From SIG480 sp045636165 (GTDB lineage: Bacteria > Bacillota > Clostridia > Oscillospirales > JAAYXM01): 43,473 nt of DNA. The notes under the pieces were generated by a model. That model had not been told where the DNA came from and searched no databases. It was given only the letters and a program-made list of their open reading frames with translations. Positions 30,669-40,730 of this stretch are shown piece after piece; the first letter of the stretch is position 1, and every line of letters starts with the position of its first letter. The stretch spans positions 1-43,473 of the forward strand of contig JAZTWZ010000110.1 of assembly GCA_045636165.1 (NCBI GenBank), read 5' to 3'. The position numbers were made by a program, and so were the translations under genes.

Positions 30669-33116
30669 ATGTTTTTTGAAAACAGGTTTACCCTGCGCGC
30701 TGAGAGCGTGCTTAAAAATTCGCATGAATGCGCGGCAAGGCTTGGTCACGGCTATGTTGGAAGTGAGCATATTCTGATGGCGCTGTCCGCAGAAAAAGAG
30801 GGAAAGAGCCGTGAAGCGCTTCTGAAAGCCGGCATAACTCAGGAAAAAATACAGAAGACAGTTTGCGAGAGAGTAGGCAAGGGAAGATGTGGCGCCGCAA
30901 CGCCGCAGGGGCTTACGCCGTGTGCAAAGCGGATAGTGGTAAGAGCGTATGAAATAGCCGGGGGTGAGGGAAAAAGCTTTATAGGCGAAGAGCATATTTT
31001 TCTTGCCATGTTAAAAGAAGAGGAGAGCGAGGGGACGAGAGTTCTTTGTATTCTCGGTGGCGAAAAGGAAAAACTTATGCAGATTTTGCTCTCGCTTGGC
31101 AGCGATAATGATGCGGAATATCGCCGACCGGAAAGCTTTGGGAAAACAAAGGAAAGAGCAGAACTCAGAACTCTTAAAAGCTTCGGACGCGATATGTGCG
31201 CCCTTGCGCGCGAGGGGAAGTTTGACCCCGTGATTGGTCGCGAGCGCGAGCTTCTCAGGATGGTACAGATTCTTTCAAGAAGAACGAAGAATAACCCCAT
31301 TCTCCTCGGAAATGCAGGTGTTGGTAAAACTGCGCTTGTAGAGGGGCTTGCCCAGATGATAGCGAATAAAACCGTTCCGTCGGAGCTTTCGGAGAAGAAG
31401 ATATATTCGGTGGATATATCGTCAATCGTCGCCGGGACAAAATACCGCGGAGAATTTGAAGAGAGAATAAAGGCGATGTTCTCCGAAGTCGCAAAAGCAG
31501 GAGATGTAATAATTTTTATAGACGAGATTCATACGATTGTCGGCGCCGGTGCGGCGGAGGGTGCGATTGACGCTGCGAATATTTTAAAACCTGCGCTTTC
31601 TCGACGCGAAGTTCAGATAATCGGCGCAACGACCTTTGAAGAATACAGAAAGCATATAGAAAGGGATGCAGCGCTTGTTCGCAGATTCCAGGCGATAGAA
31701 GTGGATGAACCGTCGGAGGAGGAGTGCATTAAAATCATTGAAGGGCTTGCTCCGAAATATGAAAAGCATCACAGTCTCGCGGTGAGCAAAAACGCTATAT
31801 CCGCTGCAGTTACGCTCTCGAAAAGATACCTGCCCGAAAGAAAGCTTCCCGATAAGGCGATTGATCTTATCGACGAGGCTCTCAGCAAAAAACGGATAGA
31901 GGCATCTTTGCCGCCACAGGATATACAGAAGCTTGAGGATAAGATAGCTCTTGCGTTTGATAAGAAGAGGCGGAGCATTGAGGCGGAGAATTTCGAAGAG
32001 GCGGCAATCTTCCGCGATGAGGAGGAAAGGCTGAAGCTTGAACTTATGGGGGTTTCCGAGCTCTGGAAAAAGACAGTATCGGGAAGTGTCGGGATAGATT
32101 CTGACGATATAGCCGAGGTAATAAGCGAGCAGACGGAGATTCCGGTAAAGCGGATAACAAAAGGCGAGAGCGCGCGACTTCGAAATCTTGAAGATGAGCT
32201 TTCAAAGGAAGTAATCGGGCAAAGCAGTGCAATATCCGCGCTCGCACGGGCAATCAGAGCCTCCCGTTGCGGACTATCGGACGAAACACGCCCGATAGGC
32301 TCGTTTCTGTTTGCAGGTCCCACCGGGGTCGGAAAAACAAAACTTTCCATAGCACTTGCCGAAAGCCTCTTTGACGGAAAGGAAAAGATTATACGGCTTG
32401 ATATGTCGGAGTATATGGAAAAAAGCTCTGTATCCAAAATTATCGGCGCGCCTCCGGGGTATGTCGGTTATGAGGAAAAGGAGACGCTTGTCGATAAGGT
32501 GCGAAAAAAACCGTATTGTGTTGTCCTTGTTGACGAGATTGAAAAGGCGCACCCCGATATTCTCAATATTCTGCTTCAGATTCTTGATGAGGGAAGGCTC
32601 ACCGATTCTCACGGGAAGTGTGCAGACTTTAAAAACTGCGTTATAATAATGACTTCAAACATCGGTGCGAAGAAGCTCTCGTCTCCTGCCGTGGGCTTTT
32701 CAGAAAACGGGGAAGAGAAGGATACCGAACGGCTTCGAAAGATTGTTGTAAACGAGCTTAAGACCATTATGACGCCCGAGCTTATAGGAAGAATAGATGA
32801 GGTGATAGTTTTTTCTCCCCTTAGTGAAAATGAGCTTTTGAAGATTCTCGATATAGAAATAAAAAAGCTCATATCCCGTGCAAAAGCAAAAGGGATAGAG
32901 CTTTTTGTAAGTGATGATGCAAGAGAGGTGTTTGTTAAAAGAAGTCTCGCGTCACGCGCAGGTGCGCGCGAGCTGTCAAAGACCGTAAGACGCGAGATTT
33001 ATGACAAGCTCTCGGAGATTATCCTTGACCTTGAGGGCGATGCCTGTTGTGTAGTGTATTCCGATAACGGAGAAATAAGACTAAAGAACAGTCTTCAGAT
33101 ACTTTCCGGTGAATGA
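30669..33116 (+). CDS. clpC: ClpC-type ATP-dependent unfoldase
   Basis: An 815-residue Hsp100 protein that unfolds substrates for ClpP. The order is an N-terminal double repeat (NRFTLRAESVL to about 140), first AAA module (GNAGVGKT near 214, FIDEIHT), a UVR-motif coiled coil near 430 (AENFEEAAIFRDEEERL), and a second AAA module (GPTGVGKT near 550, LVDEIEKA). The tripeptide VGF near 674 is the loop by which ClpA/C/X proteins dock on ClpP. Usual partners ctsR, mcsA and mcsB are not next to it, and no CtsR heptad was noticed. ATG 30669 fits family starts and follows GAGG by about ten bases; an in-frame ATG at 30648 is a weaker choice. Its 3' end overlaps uvrA. Confidence 0.92.
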   Translation: MFFENRFTLRAESVLKNSHECAARLGHGYVGSEHILMALSAEKEGKSREALLKAGITQEKIQKTVCERVGKGRCGAATPQGLTPCAKRIVVRAYEIAGGEGKSFIGEEHIFLAMLKEEESEGTRVLCILGGEKEKLMQILLSLGSDNDAEYRRPESFGKTKERAELRTLKSFGRDMCALAREGKFDPVIGRERELLRMVQILSRRTKNNPILLGNAGVGKTALVEGLAQMIANKTVPSELSEKKIYSVDISSIVAGTKYRGEFEERIKAMFSEVAKAGDVIIFIDEIHTIVGAGAAEGAIDAANILKPALSRREVQIIGATTFEEYRKHIERDAALVRRFQAIEVDEPSEEECIKIIEGLAPKYEKHHSLAVSKNAISAAVTLSKRYLPERKLPDKAIDLIDEALSKKRIEASLPPQDIQKLEDKIALAFDKKRRSIEAENFEEAAIFRDEEERLKLELMGVSELWKKTVSGSVGIDSDDIAEVISEQTEIPVKRITKGESARLRNLEDELSKEVIGQSSAISALARAIRASRCGLSDETRPIGSFLFAGPTGVGKTKLSIALAESLFDGKEKIIRLDMSEYMEKSSVSKIIGAPPGYVGYEEKETLVDKVRKKPYCVVLVDEIEKAHPDILNILLQILDEGRLTDSHGKCADFKNCVIIMTSNIGAKKLSSPAVGFSENGEEKDTERLRKIVVNELKTIMTPELIGRIDEVIVFSPLSENELLKILDIEIKKLISRAKAKGIELFVSDDAREVFVKRSLASRAGARELSKTVRREIYDKLSEIILDLEGDACCVVYSDNGEIRLKNSLQILSGE

Positions 33117-35906
33117 TGCATCTACCTCCGCGACCTCTTCAGGAGTTCCTGTGCAGACGACTTCACCGCCGCCGCTTCCTCCCTCGGGGCCGAGGTCGAT
33201 TATGTGGTCGGCACACTTTATGACATCGAGGTTATGCTCGATTACGATGACCGTGTTTCCGGCATCTGTAAGACGGGCGAGCATTTCGACAAGCCTGTGG
33301 ACATCGGCAACATGGAGACCTGTTGTAGGCTCGTCAAGGATGTAGATTGTCTTGCCGGTGCTTCTCTTTGAAAGCTCGGTTGCAAGCTTTACGCGCTGTG
33401 CCTCGCCGCCCGAAAGGGTGGTGGAGGCCTGACCGAGTTTTATATATCCGAGACCGACATCGTTGAGAGTCTGAATCTTGTTTGCAATTTTAGGGATGTG
33501 TCGGAAAAATTCATAAGCCTCCGCGCAGGTCATATCAAGGACTTCTGCAATGTTCTTGCCCTTGTACCTGACCTCGAGCGTTTCGCGGTTATAGCGGTTT
33601 CCGTGGCAGACATCGCAGGTGACATAGATATCGGGGAGAAAGTGCATCTCGATTTTGTTTACGCCGTCGCCCGAACACGCCTCACATCTACCGCCGCGGA
33701 CATTAAATGAAAAACGGCTTGCCGTATATCCGCGCATTTTTGCATCGGGAGTCTGCGCGAAGAGAGTTCTTATATCATTGAAAACGCCCGTGTATGTCGC
33801 AGGGTTTGAACGCGGAGTGCGTCCGATTGGCGACTGGTCGATATCAATTATTTTGTCGAGATGTTCAATTCCGCGGAAAGAGTCGAACTTTCCCGGATGT
33901 GTCTTTGCACCGTTGAGCGTTGCAGCAAGGTGCTTATAAAGAATCTCGTTTGTGAGCGAAGATTTTCCCGAGCCTGAAACGCCGGTTATGCAGGTGAATT
34001 TTCCGAGCGGAATCTTGACATCTATATTCTTGAGGTTGTTTTCGCGAGCACCGCGTATTTCGATAAACTTTCCGTTTCCCTTCCGTCTTTCTGACGGCAC
34101 GGGAATTTTCTTTTTGCCCGAGAGATACTGACCCGTAATCGAACGCTTTTCTGCCATGATATCGTCAATGCTTCCTGCGGCGACAATCTCGCCGCCGTGA
34201 ACGCCGGCCCCCGGACCGACATCAATTACATAGTCAGCGCTTTTCATAGTGTCCTCATCGTGTTCAACGACGATGAGCGTATTGCCGAGGTCGCGGAGTC
34301 GCTTGAGCGTCGCGAGAAGCTTTTCGTTATCGCGCTGATGAAGACCTATTGACGGCTCGTCGAGAATATAGAGAACGCCCATAAGGGAAGAGCCGATCTG
34401 CGTTGCGAGTCGTATTCGCTGGCTTTCACCGCCAGAAAGAGTTCCGGCTGATCTGGAAAGCGTAAGGTAAGAAAGACCGACGCTCTGCAAAAAGCCGAGC
34501 CTTTCGCGAATCTCGCGGAGAATGAGAGCTGCAATTTCGCGCTCGCGTTCGGTAAGCAAGGTTTCGACATTGTTTATAAATTCAAGAGCCTTATCAACTG
34601 GCATCTCGCACATATCATAAATATTTATTCCACCGACGGTAACGGCAAGAGCTTCTTTGCGGAGTCTCTTTCCGCCGCAGGTAGGGCAGGGAGTGTGAAT
34701 CATACACTCTTCAATTTCTGCTTTTGAATATTCGCTTGCAGTTTCGTGGTAACGGCGCTCAAGATTCGGGACAAGTCCCTCCCAAACCTGAGTATAGTCG
34801 CCCTTTCCGTAAGATTTGTCATAGTGAAGCGGAATCTTCTCTCCGCCCGTTCCGTAGAGAAGAGCATTAAGTGCTTTCTCGGGAATTTCCGAAATGGGTA
34901 GAGAAAGGTCAAAGTTATAGTGTTTAGAAAGTCCGTCGTAGTACATCCTTGCGATTGTTCCGGGCTCTGCATTTCTCCAGCCCGAGGCGTGAATCGCGCC
35001 GTCAAGAATCGACTTTGACTTATCGGGGATGACGGCATCCGGGTCAACTCGCAGAAGTGTTGCAAGTCCCGAGCATTCGGGGCATGCGCCGTGGGGGTTG
35101 TTGAATGAGAAAAGACGCGGTGTGAGTTCTTCGATGCTTATTCCGCAGTCGTCGCAGGCGAAATTCTGCGAGAAAACAAGCTCCTCACCGCTGATTACAT
35201 CAATAACAACAAGCCCGTCTGAGAGCTTTGTGGCAGTTTCAATTGAATCTGCAAGGCGCATTTCTATACCGTCCTTTATGACAAGGCGGTCAATTATGAT
35301 TTCAATGTTGTGTTTTTTGTTTTTTTCAAGCTTTATGTCTTCGGAGAGGTCGTATAGATTGCCGTCAACTCTCGCTCTTACAAAACCTGACTTCTTCGCG
35401 TTCTCAAAAACCTTTTCGTGCTCACCCTTGCGTGAACGGACGACGGGGGAGAGAACCTGAAACTTCGTTCCCTCGGAAAGAGAGAGAACCTTATCGCAAA
35501 TCTGGTCAACCGTCTGCTTCTGAATGACTTTTCCGCAGACGGGGCAATGCGGAGTTCCGACTCTTGCCCAGAGAAGACGGAGATAGTCGTAAATCTCAGT
35601 TACCGTACCGACTGTTGAGCGTGGGTTTTTTGAGGTTGTTTTCTGGTCGATGGAGATAGCGGGAGAAAGACCCTCAATGTAGTCAACATCGGGCTTGTCC
35701 ATCCGTCCGAGAAACATTCTCGCGTATGATGAGAGCGATTCGACATACCGCCTCTGTCCTTCTGCATAAATCGTATCAAAGGCAAGGCTCGACTTTCCCG
35801 AACCCGAAAGCCCTGTTATTACGACAATGCTGTCACGCGGAATTTCGACATCTATATTTTTGAGGTTATGCTCTCTCGCACCCTTTACAAATATGTTTTT
35901 ATTCAT
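33081..35906 (-). CDS. uvrA: Excinuclease ABC subunit A
   Basis: A 941-residue DNA damage sensor of nucleotide excision repair. It has two ABC ATPase modules with GLSGSGKSS near the N-terminus and GVSGSGKSS in the second half, ABC signature LSGGESQRIRLA and LSGGEAQRVKLA, and zinc-binding CxxC pairs (CDDCG...CPECS; CEACSGDG...CDVCHG). The first start, GTG at 35915, overlaps the ribosome binding site AAAGGTG, so ATG 35906, seven bases behind it, is chosen. uvrB ends 19 bases upstream. The last 36 bases overlap the end of clpC on the other strand. Confidence 0.96.
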   Translation of the reverse strand: MNKNIFVKGAREHNLKNIDVEIPRDSIVVITGLSGSGKSSLAFDTIYAEGQRRYVESLSSYARMFLGRMDKPDVDYIEGLSPAISIDQKTTSKNPRSTVGTVTEIYDYLRLLWARVGTPHCPVCGKVIQKQTVDQICDKVLSLSEGTKFQVLSPVVRSRKGEHEKVFENAKKSGFVRARVDGNLYDLSEDIKLEKNKKHNIEIIIDRLVIKDGIEMRLADSIETATKLSDGLVVIDVISGEELVFSQNFACDDCGISIEELTPRLFSFNNPHGACPECSGLATLLRVDPDAVIPDKSKSILDGAIHASGWRNAEPGTIARMYYDGLSKHYNFDLSLPISEIPEKALNALLYGTGGEKIPLHYDKSYGKGDYTQVWEGLVPNLERRYHETASEYSKAEIEECMIHTPCPTCGGKRLRKEALAVTVGGINIYDMCEMPVDKALEFINNVETLLTEREREIAALILREIRERLGFLQSVGLSYLTLSRSAGTLSGGESQRIRLATQIGSSLMGVLYILDEPSIGLHQRDNEKLLATLKRLRDLGNTLIVVEHDEDTMKSADYVIDVGPGAGVHGGEIVAAGSIDDIMAEKRSITGQYLSGKKKIPVPSERRKGNGKFIEIRGARENNLKNIDVKIPLGKFTCITGVSGSGKSSLTNEILYKHLAATLNGAKTHPGKFDSFRGIEHLDKIIDIDQSPIGRTPRSNPATYTGVFNDIRTLFAQTPDAKMRGYTASRFSFNVRGGRCEACSGDGVNKIEMHFLPDIYVTCDVCHGNRYNRETLEVRYKGKNIAEVLDMTCAEAYEFFRHIPKIANKIQTLNDVGLGYIKLGQASTTLSGGEAQRVKLATELSKRSTGKTIYILDEPTTGLHVADVHRLVEMLARLTDAGNTVIVIEHNLDVIKCADHIIDLGPEGGSGGGEVVCTGTPEEVAEVDASFTGKYLKTVL

Positions 35907-35925
35907 AGTTTTCACCTTTTGTGAG

Positions 35926-37881
35926 TTAATCTTGTCCGCGAAGCTCTATTATTCTGTCGCGGAGAATTGCAGCGTATTCAAACTCAAGAAGCTTTGAAGC
36001 CTCTTTCATATCTTGCTCGAGCTTCTTTATGAGCTTCTCTCGCTCTGATTTTGAGAGTTTTTCGCGCTTTATATCGCTTGTATCCTTTGAGATTTCAAGA
36101 AGTTCGGAAACATCCTTTATAATTGTTTTCGGAACGATTCCGTGTTCCTCGTTGTATTTTGCCTGAAGAGTCCGTCGGCGCAAGGTTTCGTCAATTGCGC
36201 GCTGCATTGAGCCCGTGACGGTATCGCCGTACATAATAACCTTGCCGTGGTCATTTCGTGCTGCACGACCCATCGTCTGGATGAGCGAGGTCTCGCTTCG
36301 GAGAAAGCCCTCGCGGTCAGCATCCAGAATCGCAACGAGCGACACCTCGGGGATGTCAAGACCCTCGCGGAGAAGGTTGATTCCGACGAGAACATCGAAT
36401 GTGCCAAGTCTGAGGTCGCGGATGATTTCCATTCGCTCTATTGTTTCTACATTATGGTGCAGGTATTTGACTTTGATTCCTGCGCGCTCGAGGTACGCGG
36501 TAAGGTCCTCTGCCATCTTCTTTGTGAGTGTTGTGACTAAAACTCGCTCTTTCTTTTCAACGCGCGCATTTATCTCTCCGATGAGGTCGTCAATCTGCCC
36601 CTCGGTCGGACGAAGCTCAATCTCGGGGTCTAAAAGACCTGTCGGGCGGATGAGCTGTTCTGCTATCTGTGCCGAACGCTCGCGCTCATACTCACCCGGC
36701 GTCGCCGAGACATAGATAACCTGATTTATATGGTCTTCGAATTCGGTGAAATTAAGCGGTCTGTTGTCAAACGCGCTCGGAAGACGGAAGCCGTATTTTA
36801 CGAGCGTTTCCTTTCTCGCGCGGTCGCCGGCATACATTCCGCGAACCTGCGGAAGAGTAACATGCGATTCGTCAACGATGAGGAGAAAATCGTCGGGGAA
36901 GTAGTCCATAAGCGTAAACGGTGCGCTTCCCGGTTCACGGCCGCTTATGATTCGCGAATAGTTTTCGATACCGTTGCAGTATCCAAGCTCCTGAATCATC
37001 TCGACATCGTATTCCGTGCGCTGACGGATGCGCTGTGCCTCGATAAGCTTTTCCTCGCTCTCGAAGAATTTGACGCGCTCTTCCATCTCGGAGAGCATCT
37101 CTTCGCACGCCTTTGCCATCTTCTCGGGAGTTGAGACATAGTGGGAAGCGGGATAAATCGCAACATGCGAAAGCTCGCGCTTTACGCCTCCCGTAACGGT
37201 GTTTATCTCGGAGATGCGGTCAACCTCGTCGCCGAAGAACTCAACTCTTATCGCCGTGTCCTTTGAATAAACGGGGAAGATCTCGACCGTATCCCCACGT
37301 ACGCGGAACTTGTTTCGTTCGAATGCGACATCGTTTCTTTCGTATCTGATTTCAATGAGCTTTCTGATAACCTCATCGCGCGGCTTGTCCATACCGGGTC
37401 GGAGCGAGATAACCATGCTCGAATAGTCAATCGGGTCGCCGAGACCGTAGATGCAGGAAACGCTCGCAACGATTATTACATCGCGCCGCTCGCCGAGTGA
37501 GGATGTCGCGCTGTGGCGGAGACGGTCAATCTCCTCGTTTGTCGAGGAGTCCTTTTCAATATAGGTATCTGTATGCGGAATATATGCCTCAGGCTGATAA
37601 TAGTCAAAGTAAGAAACAAAATACTCAACCGCGTTATCGGGGAAGAATGCTTTGAGCTCCGAACAGAGCTGTGCGGCGAGGGTTTTGTTGTGGGCAAGCA
37701 CCAGTGTCGGTCGCTGTACTCGCTCGATGATGTTTGCCATAGTAAAGGTTTTTCCCGAGCCCGTAACGCCGAGGAGCGTCTGCTCGGAAAGACCGAGTTC
37801 AATGCCCTTTGAAAGAGCATCTATCGCGGCAGGCTGGTCGCCTGTCGGTGAATAGGGTGCGTGTATTTTGAATTCTGCCAC
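35926..37881 (-). CDS. uvrB: Excinuclease ABC subunit B
   Basis: A 651-residue helicase-like protein that verifies damage and recruits UvrC. Motifs are Walker A GVTGSGKT, the damage-probing beta-hairpin YFDYYQPEAYIP, helicase motif FLLIVDESHVTLPQ, MGRAARN, and a C-terminal UVR motif for UvrC binding (LLEFEYAAILRDRI). GTG at 37881, about ten bases after AAGGAGG, is taken as start; TTG at 37890 is too close to that box. It sits 18 bases after the permease gene and directly before uvrA. No uvrC or LexA box was seen here. Confidence 0.95.
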   Translation of the reverse strand: MAEFKIHAPYSPTGDQPAAIDALSKGIELGLSEQTLLGVTGSGKTFTMANIIERVQRPTLVLAHNKTLAAQLCSELKAFFPDNAVEYFVSYFDYYQPEAYIPHTDTYIEKDSSTNEEIDRLRHSATSSLGERRDVIIVASVSCIYGLGDPIDYSSMVISLRPGMDKPRDEVIRKLIEIRYERNDVAFERNKFRVRGDTVEIFPVYSKDTAIRVEFFGDEVDRISEINTVTGGVKRELSHVAIYPASHYVSTPEKMAKACEEMLSEMEERVKFFESEEKLIEAQRIRQRTEYDVEMIQELGYCNGIENYSRIISGREPGSAPFTLMDYFPDDFLLIVDESHVTLPQVRGMYAGDRARKETLVKYGFRLPSAFDNRPLNFTEFEDHINQVIYVSATPGEYERERSAQIAEQLIRPTGLLDPEIELRPTEGQIDDLIGEINARVEKKERVLVTTLTKKMAEDLTAYLERAGIKVKYLHHNVETIERMEIIRDLRLGTFDVLVGINLLREGLDIPEVSLVAILDADREGFLRSETSLIQTMGRAARNDHGKVIMYGDTVTGSMQRAIDETLRRRTLQAKYNEEHGIVPKTIIKDVSELLEISKDTSDIKREKLSKSEREKLIKKLEQDMKEASKLLEFEYAAILRDRIIELRGQD

Positions 37882-37899
37882 AGCGACCAAACCTCCTTT

Positions 37900-39030
37900 T
37901 TAGAATATGAGTGTAGCGACTGTAAGTATAATGAGAAAACCAAAATTGAAGAGCGAGAATTTCACGAGATAGCTACGGGTCTTTCCGGGGTTGTGATGAA
38001 CATAAGTTCTGAAGGTTATAAGGCTTGCGAGAGACGAGATAAGTGTTCCAACGCCGCCGATGTTTACTCCGCGGAGGAGATTTACATAGTCGCCCGTAAA
38101 CTGCGAGAGAAGAATCGCAGACGGGACATTGCTTATGAATTGGCAGGAGAAGATTGAGAAAAGAAGCGTGTTCTTCTCTAGAAGAGAGGAGAAGAGCTCG
38201 TTTATAATATCTATTCTTGCCATATTTCCTGCAAAAATGAAGAAGAAAACAAAAGTGAGAAGAAGCGGATAATCAACCGCCTTGAGAGCTTTACGGTCTG
38301 TAAAGAAAAGGACAATCGGAATAACGATAAGACCTACCAAGTAGGGAATGCCGCGGAAGACGATAGCGATTGAAAGAGCGAAAAGGAGAAGGTATATAAC
38401 CGCCCTCTTGCGGTCAAGAACAACATCGCTGTCGGGGATACCGAGCTCTTCGGGTTTTACGAAAATAAAACAGCAGAGCGTTATGAGAACGATTGAGAGA
38501 ACAAACGGAAACGCCATAATTCCCATAAACTCGAGATTCGGGATGTTGAAATGTGAGTAAAGATACAGATTCTGCGGATTTCCGAATGGTGTAAGCATAC
38601 CGCCAAGGTTTGCGGAGATGTTCTGCATAATAAAGGTAAATGCCATATACTTCTCTTTTCCTGTTTCCGTAAGGACGAAATAGCCAAGCGGAAGAAAGGT
38701 GAGAAGCGCCATATCGTTTGCAATGAGCATAGAACCGATGAAGGTAATATACACAAGTGCAAGAACGCACATTCTCGCGTTTTTGAAAAGGACGACTATC
38801 CTTTGTGCGAGAACATAGAAAAAGCAGATATTGCGAAGAGCGCAAACAACTGCGAGAACGCAGAAAAGGCAGGTGAGCGTTTTGAAGTCAAAATACCCGA
38901 GATACTCTTTATCAACGGGGACGAAAAAGCTCGTCACGATTGCCGAGATAAGTGCAATCGTCATAACCGCGTTTTCTTTTAAAAATGAGATGATATTGAA
39001 ATGTTTTTTCTTTTGTATGGCGGTTGTCAT
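37900..39030 (-). CDS. SLC13/ArsB-type anion permease-like membrane protein
   Basis: A 376-residue protein with about ten membrane helices. Two half-sites typical of the ion transporter superfamily are present: MLTPFGNPQNLYLYS near 160 and FISNVPSAILLS near 300, each with the re-entrant Asn-Pro or Asn-x-Pro pattern. Relatives carry citrate, other dicarboxylates, arsenite or sulfate (YbiR-like group). The substrate cannot be told. It lies between the COG2509 flavoprotein (12 bases upstream) and uvrB (18 bases downstream), an unusual companion for repair genes, and is shorter than most SLC13 proteins. Confidence 0.78.
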   Translation of the reverse strand: MTTAIQKKKHFNIISFLKENAVMTIALISAIVTSFFVPVDKEYLGYFDFKTLTCLFCVLAVVCALRNICFFYVLAQRIVVLFKNARMCVLALVYITFIGSMLIANDMALLTFLPLGYFVLTETGKEKYMAFTFIMQNISANLGGMLTPFGNPQNLYLYSHFNIPNLEFMGIMAFPFVLSIVLITLCCFIFVKPEELGIPDSDVVLDRKRAVIYLLLFALSIAIVFRGIPYLVGLIVIPIVLFFTDRKALKAVDYPLLLTFVFFFIFAGNMARIDIINELFSSLLEKNTLLFSIFSCQFISNVPSAILLSQFTGDYVNLLRGVNIGGVGTLISSLASLITFRTYVHHNPGKTRSYLVKFSLFNFGFLIILTVATLIF

Positions 39031-39042
39031 AATAAACTCCTG

Positions 39043-40629
39043 TTATATCTCAAGTACTGCTTCTGCAACACGGATGCCGTCAACTGCCGAGGAGAGAATT
39101 CCTCCTGCATACCCTGCACCTTCGCCGCAGGGGAAAAGACCGTCGATTGAGGAGACGAGTTTTTCGTTTCTCATAATTCGGACAGGTGAGGATGAGCGCG
39201 TTTCGGGTGCTGTAAGAACAGCTTCACCGTCGGAAAACGTCGAGATGCTTTTTGAAAAGCTCTTGAGACCTACCTTTAGTGTTTCTGTTATATATTCGGG
39301 GAAAAGCTCTGCAATGTCACATTCTGCGACACCCGGGAGAAAAGATGGCGTGATTTTTCCAAAGCCTGTTTTCTTTCCCGTGAGGAAGCCCTCAACCGTC
39401 TGGGCAGGGGCAAAGTAATTCTCGCCTGCAAGTCTGAAAGCGGCCTTTTCAATTTCTCTCTGCATATAAACGCCTGCAAGAGGATGACTTCCTCCAAAGT
39501 CCTCAGGTGCAACATTGACTAAAAGTGCGCTGTTTGCGTTGTCTTTATTTCTCGCGTATAAGCTCATACCGTTTGTGACGATTCCGCCCTCTTCGCTCGC
39601 GGCGTATATTACCTCGCCACCCGGGCACATGCAGAAGGTATAGACGCATCTGCCGTTCAAAAGACGGTTTGAGAGCTTGTAATCTGCCGCGCCGAGGGAT
39701 GCGTGTCCTGCAAAATCGCCGTAGCGGCAGCGGTCGATATCCTTCTGGAGATGCTCGATTCGCACGCCCATTGAGAACGGTTTCTGCTCGAGAGTAACGC
39801 CCATACGGGCAAGAAGCTCAAAAACATCGCGAGCAGAGTGACCTACTGCGAGGATGAGCTTGTCGGTTTCAAAGGAAATATCGTTATTACCGCTTTTGCA
39901 GGTGATACCGTAAAGTTTACCGTCTTTTGTGCGAATATCGCAGAGACGGGTGTTAAAGAAAACCTCGCCGCCAAGAGCCTTGATTTCTTCGCGGATACCC
40001 GAGACAACCTTCGGGAGATTGTCCGAGCCGATGTGAGGATTTCTTATATACATTATCTCTTCGGGTGCGCCGTGCTTTACAAAGGTAGAAAAAACATCAA
40101 AACGGCGCTTGTCGTGAGTTCCGGAATTGAGCTTTCCGTCAGAAAAGGTTCCTGCTCCACCCTCGCCGAACTGAACGTTCGACTCCGTATTCAGACTTCC
40201 GCCCTCGCGGAATGCGCGGATGCTCTTTTCTCTTTCTTCGACCGATTCTCCGCGTTCAATGAGGATGGGGTTTGCTCCATATCGTGCAAGGGTAAGCGCG
40301 GCAAAAAGCCCTGCAGGACCTGCGCCGACGACAACGGGGCGTCGCTCGGGAAGGTGGGGGACAGCTGCGATGACCTTTTCGGGCTTCGGCTTTGCAGTAA
40401 CATCGCGACGGGAAACTCTTTTGAGGAGTTTTTGTTCATCGCCCACAACATCAAGTTCAACAGAGAAAACGAAATGGACATCCCGTCTGTCGCGCGCATC
40501 AACCGCCTTTTTCACAATCTTAAGGCTTTTTATCTCCTTCGGGGAGAGGCCGAGAATACGGGCTGCACGGGAATATAACTTTTTTTCATCACATTCGAGC
40601 GAAAGTTTCAGATTTCCTATTTGTATCAT
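39043..40629 (-). CDS. Uncharacterised FAD-dependent dehydrogenase (COG2509)
   Basis: A 528-residue flavoprotein. After an N-terminal domain of about 95 residues (small alpha-beta, begins MIQIGNLKLSLE) comes the FAD-binding VVGAGPAGLFAALTLARYG. Further family motifs are NVQFGEGGAGTFSDGKLNSG, FSMGVRIEH and the C-terminal GEGAGYAGGILSSAVDG, which contacts FAD. COG2509 proteins are widespread in anaerobic Firmicutes and have no confirmed substrate. It is the first gene of the run ending in uvrA, and it has a promoter at 40696-40668. AAAGGA precedes the ATG by about nine bases. Confidence 0.88.
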   Translation of the reverse strand: MIQIGNLKLSLECDEKKLYSRAARILGLSPKEIKSLKIVKKAVDARDRRDVHFVFSVELDVVGDEQKLLKRVSRRDVTAKPKPEKVIAAVPHLPERRPVVVGAGPAGLFAALTLARYGANPILIERGESVEEREKSIRAFREGGSLNTESNVQFGEGGAGTFSDGKLNSGTHDKRRFDVFSTFVKHGAPEEIMYIRNPHIGSDNLPKVVSGIREEIKALGGEVFFNTRLCDIRTKDGKLYGITCKSGNNDISFETDKLILAVGHSARDVFELLARMGVTLEQKPFSMGVRIEHLQKDIDRCRYGDFAGHASLGAADYKLSNRLLNGRCVYTFCMCPGGEVIYAASEEGGIVTNGMSLYARNKDNANSALLVNVAPEDFGGSHPLAGVYMQREIEKAAFRLAGENYFAPAQTVEGFLTGKKTGFGKITPSFLPGVAECDIAELFPEYITETLKVGLKSFSKSISTFSDGEAVLTAPETRSSSPVRIMRNEKLVSSIDGLFPCGEGAGYAGGILSSAVDGIRVAEAVLEI

Positions 40630-40667
40630 AACAAAAATCCTTTAAATTTATATTCATTCAACTAATT

Positions 40668-40696
40668 ATTATATCAAAAATAAGTTTAAAAGTAAA
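40668..40696 (-). promoter_or_regulatory. Promoter for the COG2509-permease-uvrB-uvrA run
   Basis: On the minus strand TTTACT (40696-40691) and a perfect TATAAT (40673-40668) are 17 bases apart. It is nearly back to back with the gntR promoter; only three bases separate the two -35 elements. Confidence 0.62.
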
Positions 40697-40699
40697 CAG

Positions 40700-40728
40700 T
40701 TGACAAATGGAAAAAACTGCGTTATAAT
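40700..40728 (+). promoter_or_regulatory. Consensus promoter for the gntR-ABC operon
   Basis: TTGACA (40700-40705) and TATAAT (40723-40728), both perfect, with the optimal 17-base spacer. Confidence 0.85.
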
Positions 40729-40730
40729 GC

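Noticed and set aside
37882..37899. LexA/SOS box ahead of uvrB
   Set aside because: The 18-base gap holds only the ribosome binding site; no palindromic GAAC-type box is visible.
39838..40578. 246-codon plus-strand open frame opposite the COG2509 gene
   Set aside because: Antisense to a conserved flavoprotein; no ribosome binding site or recognised motif.
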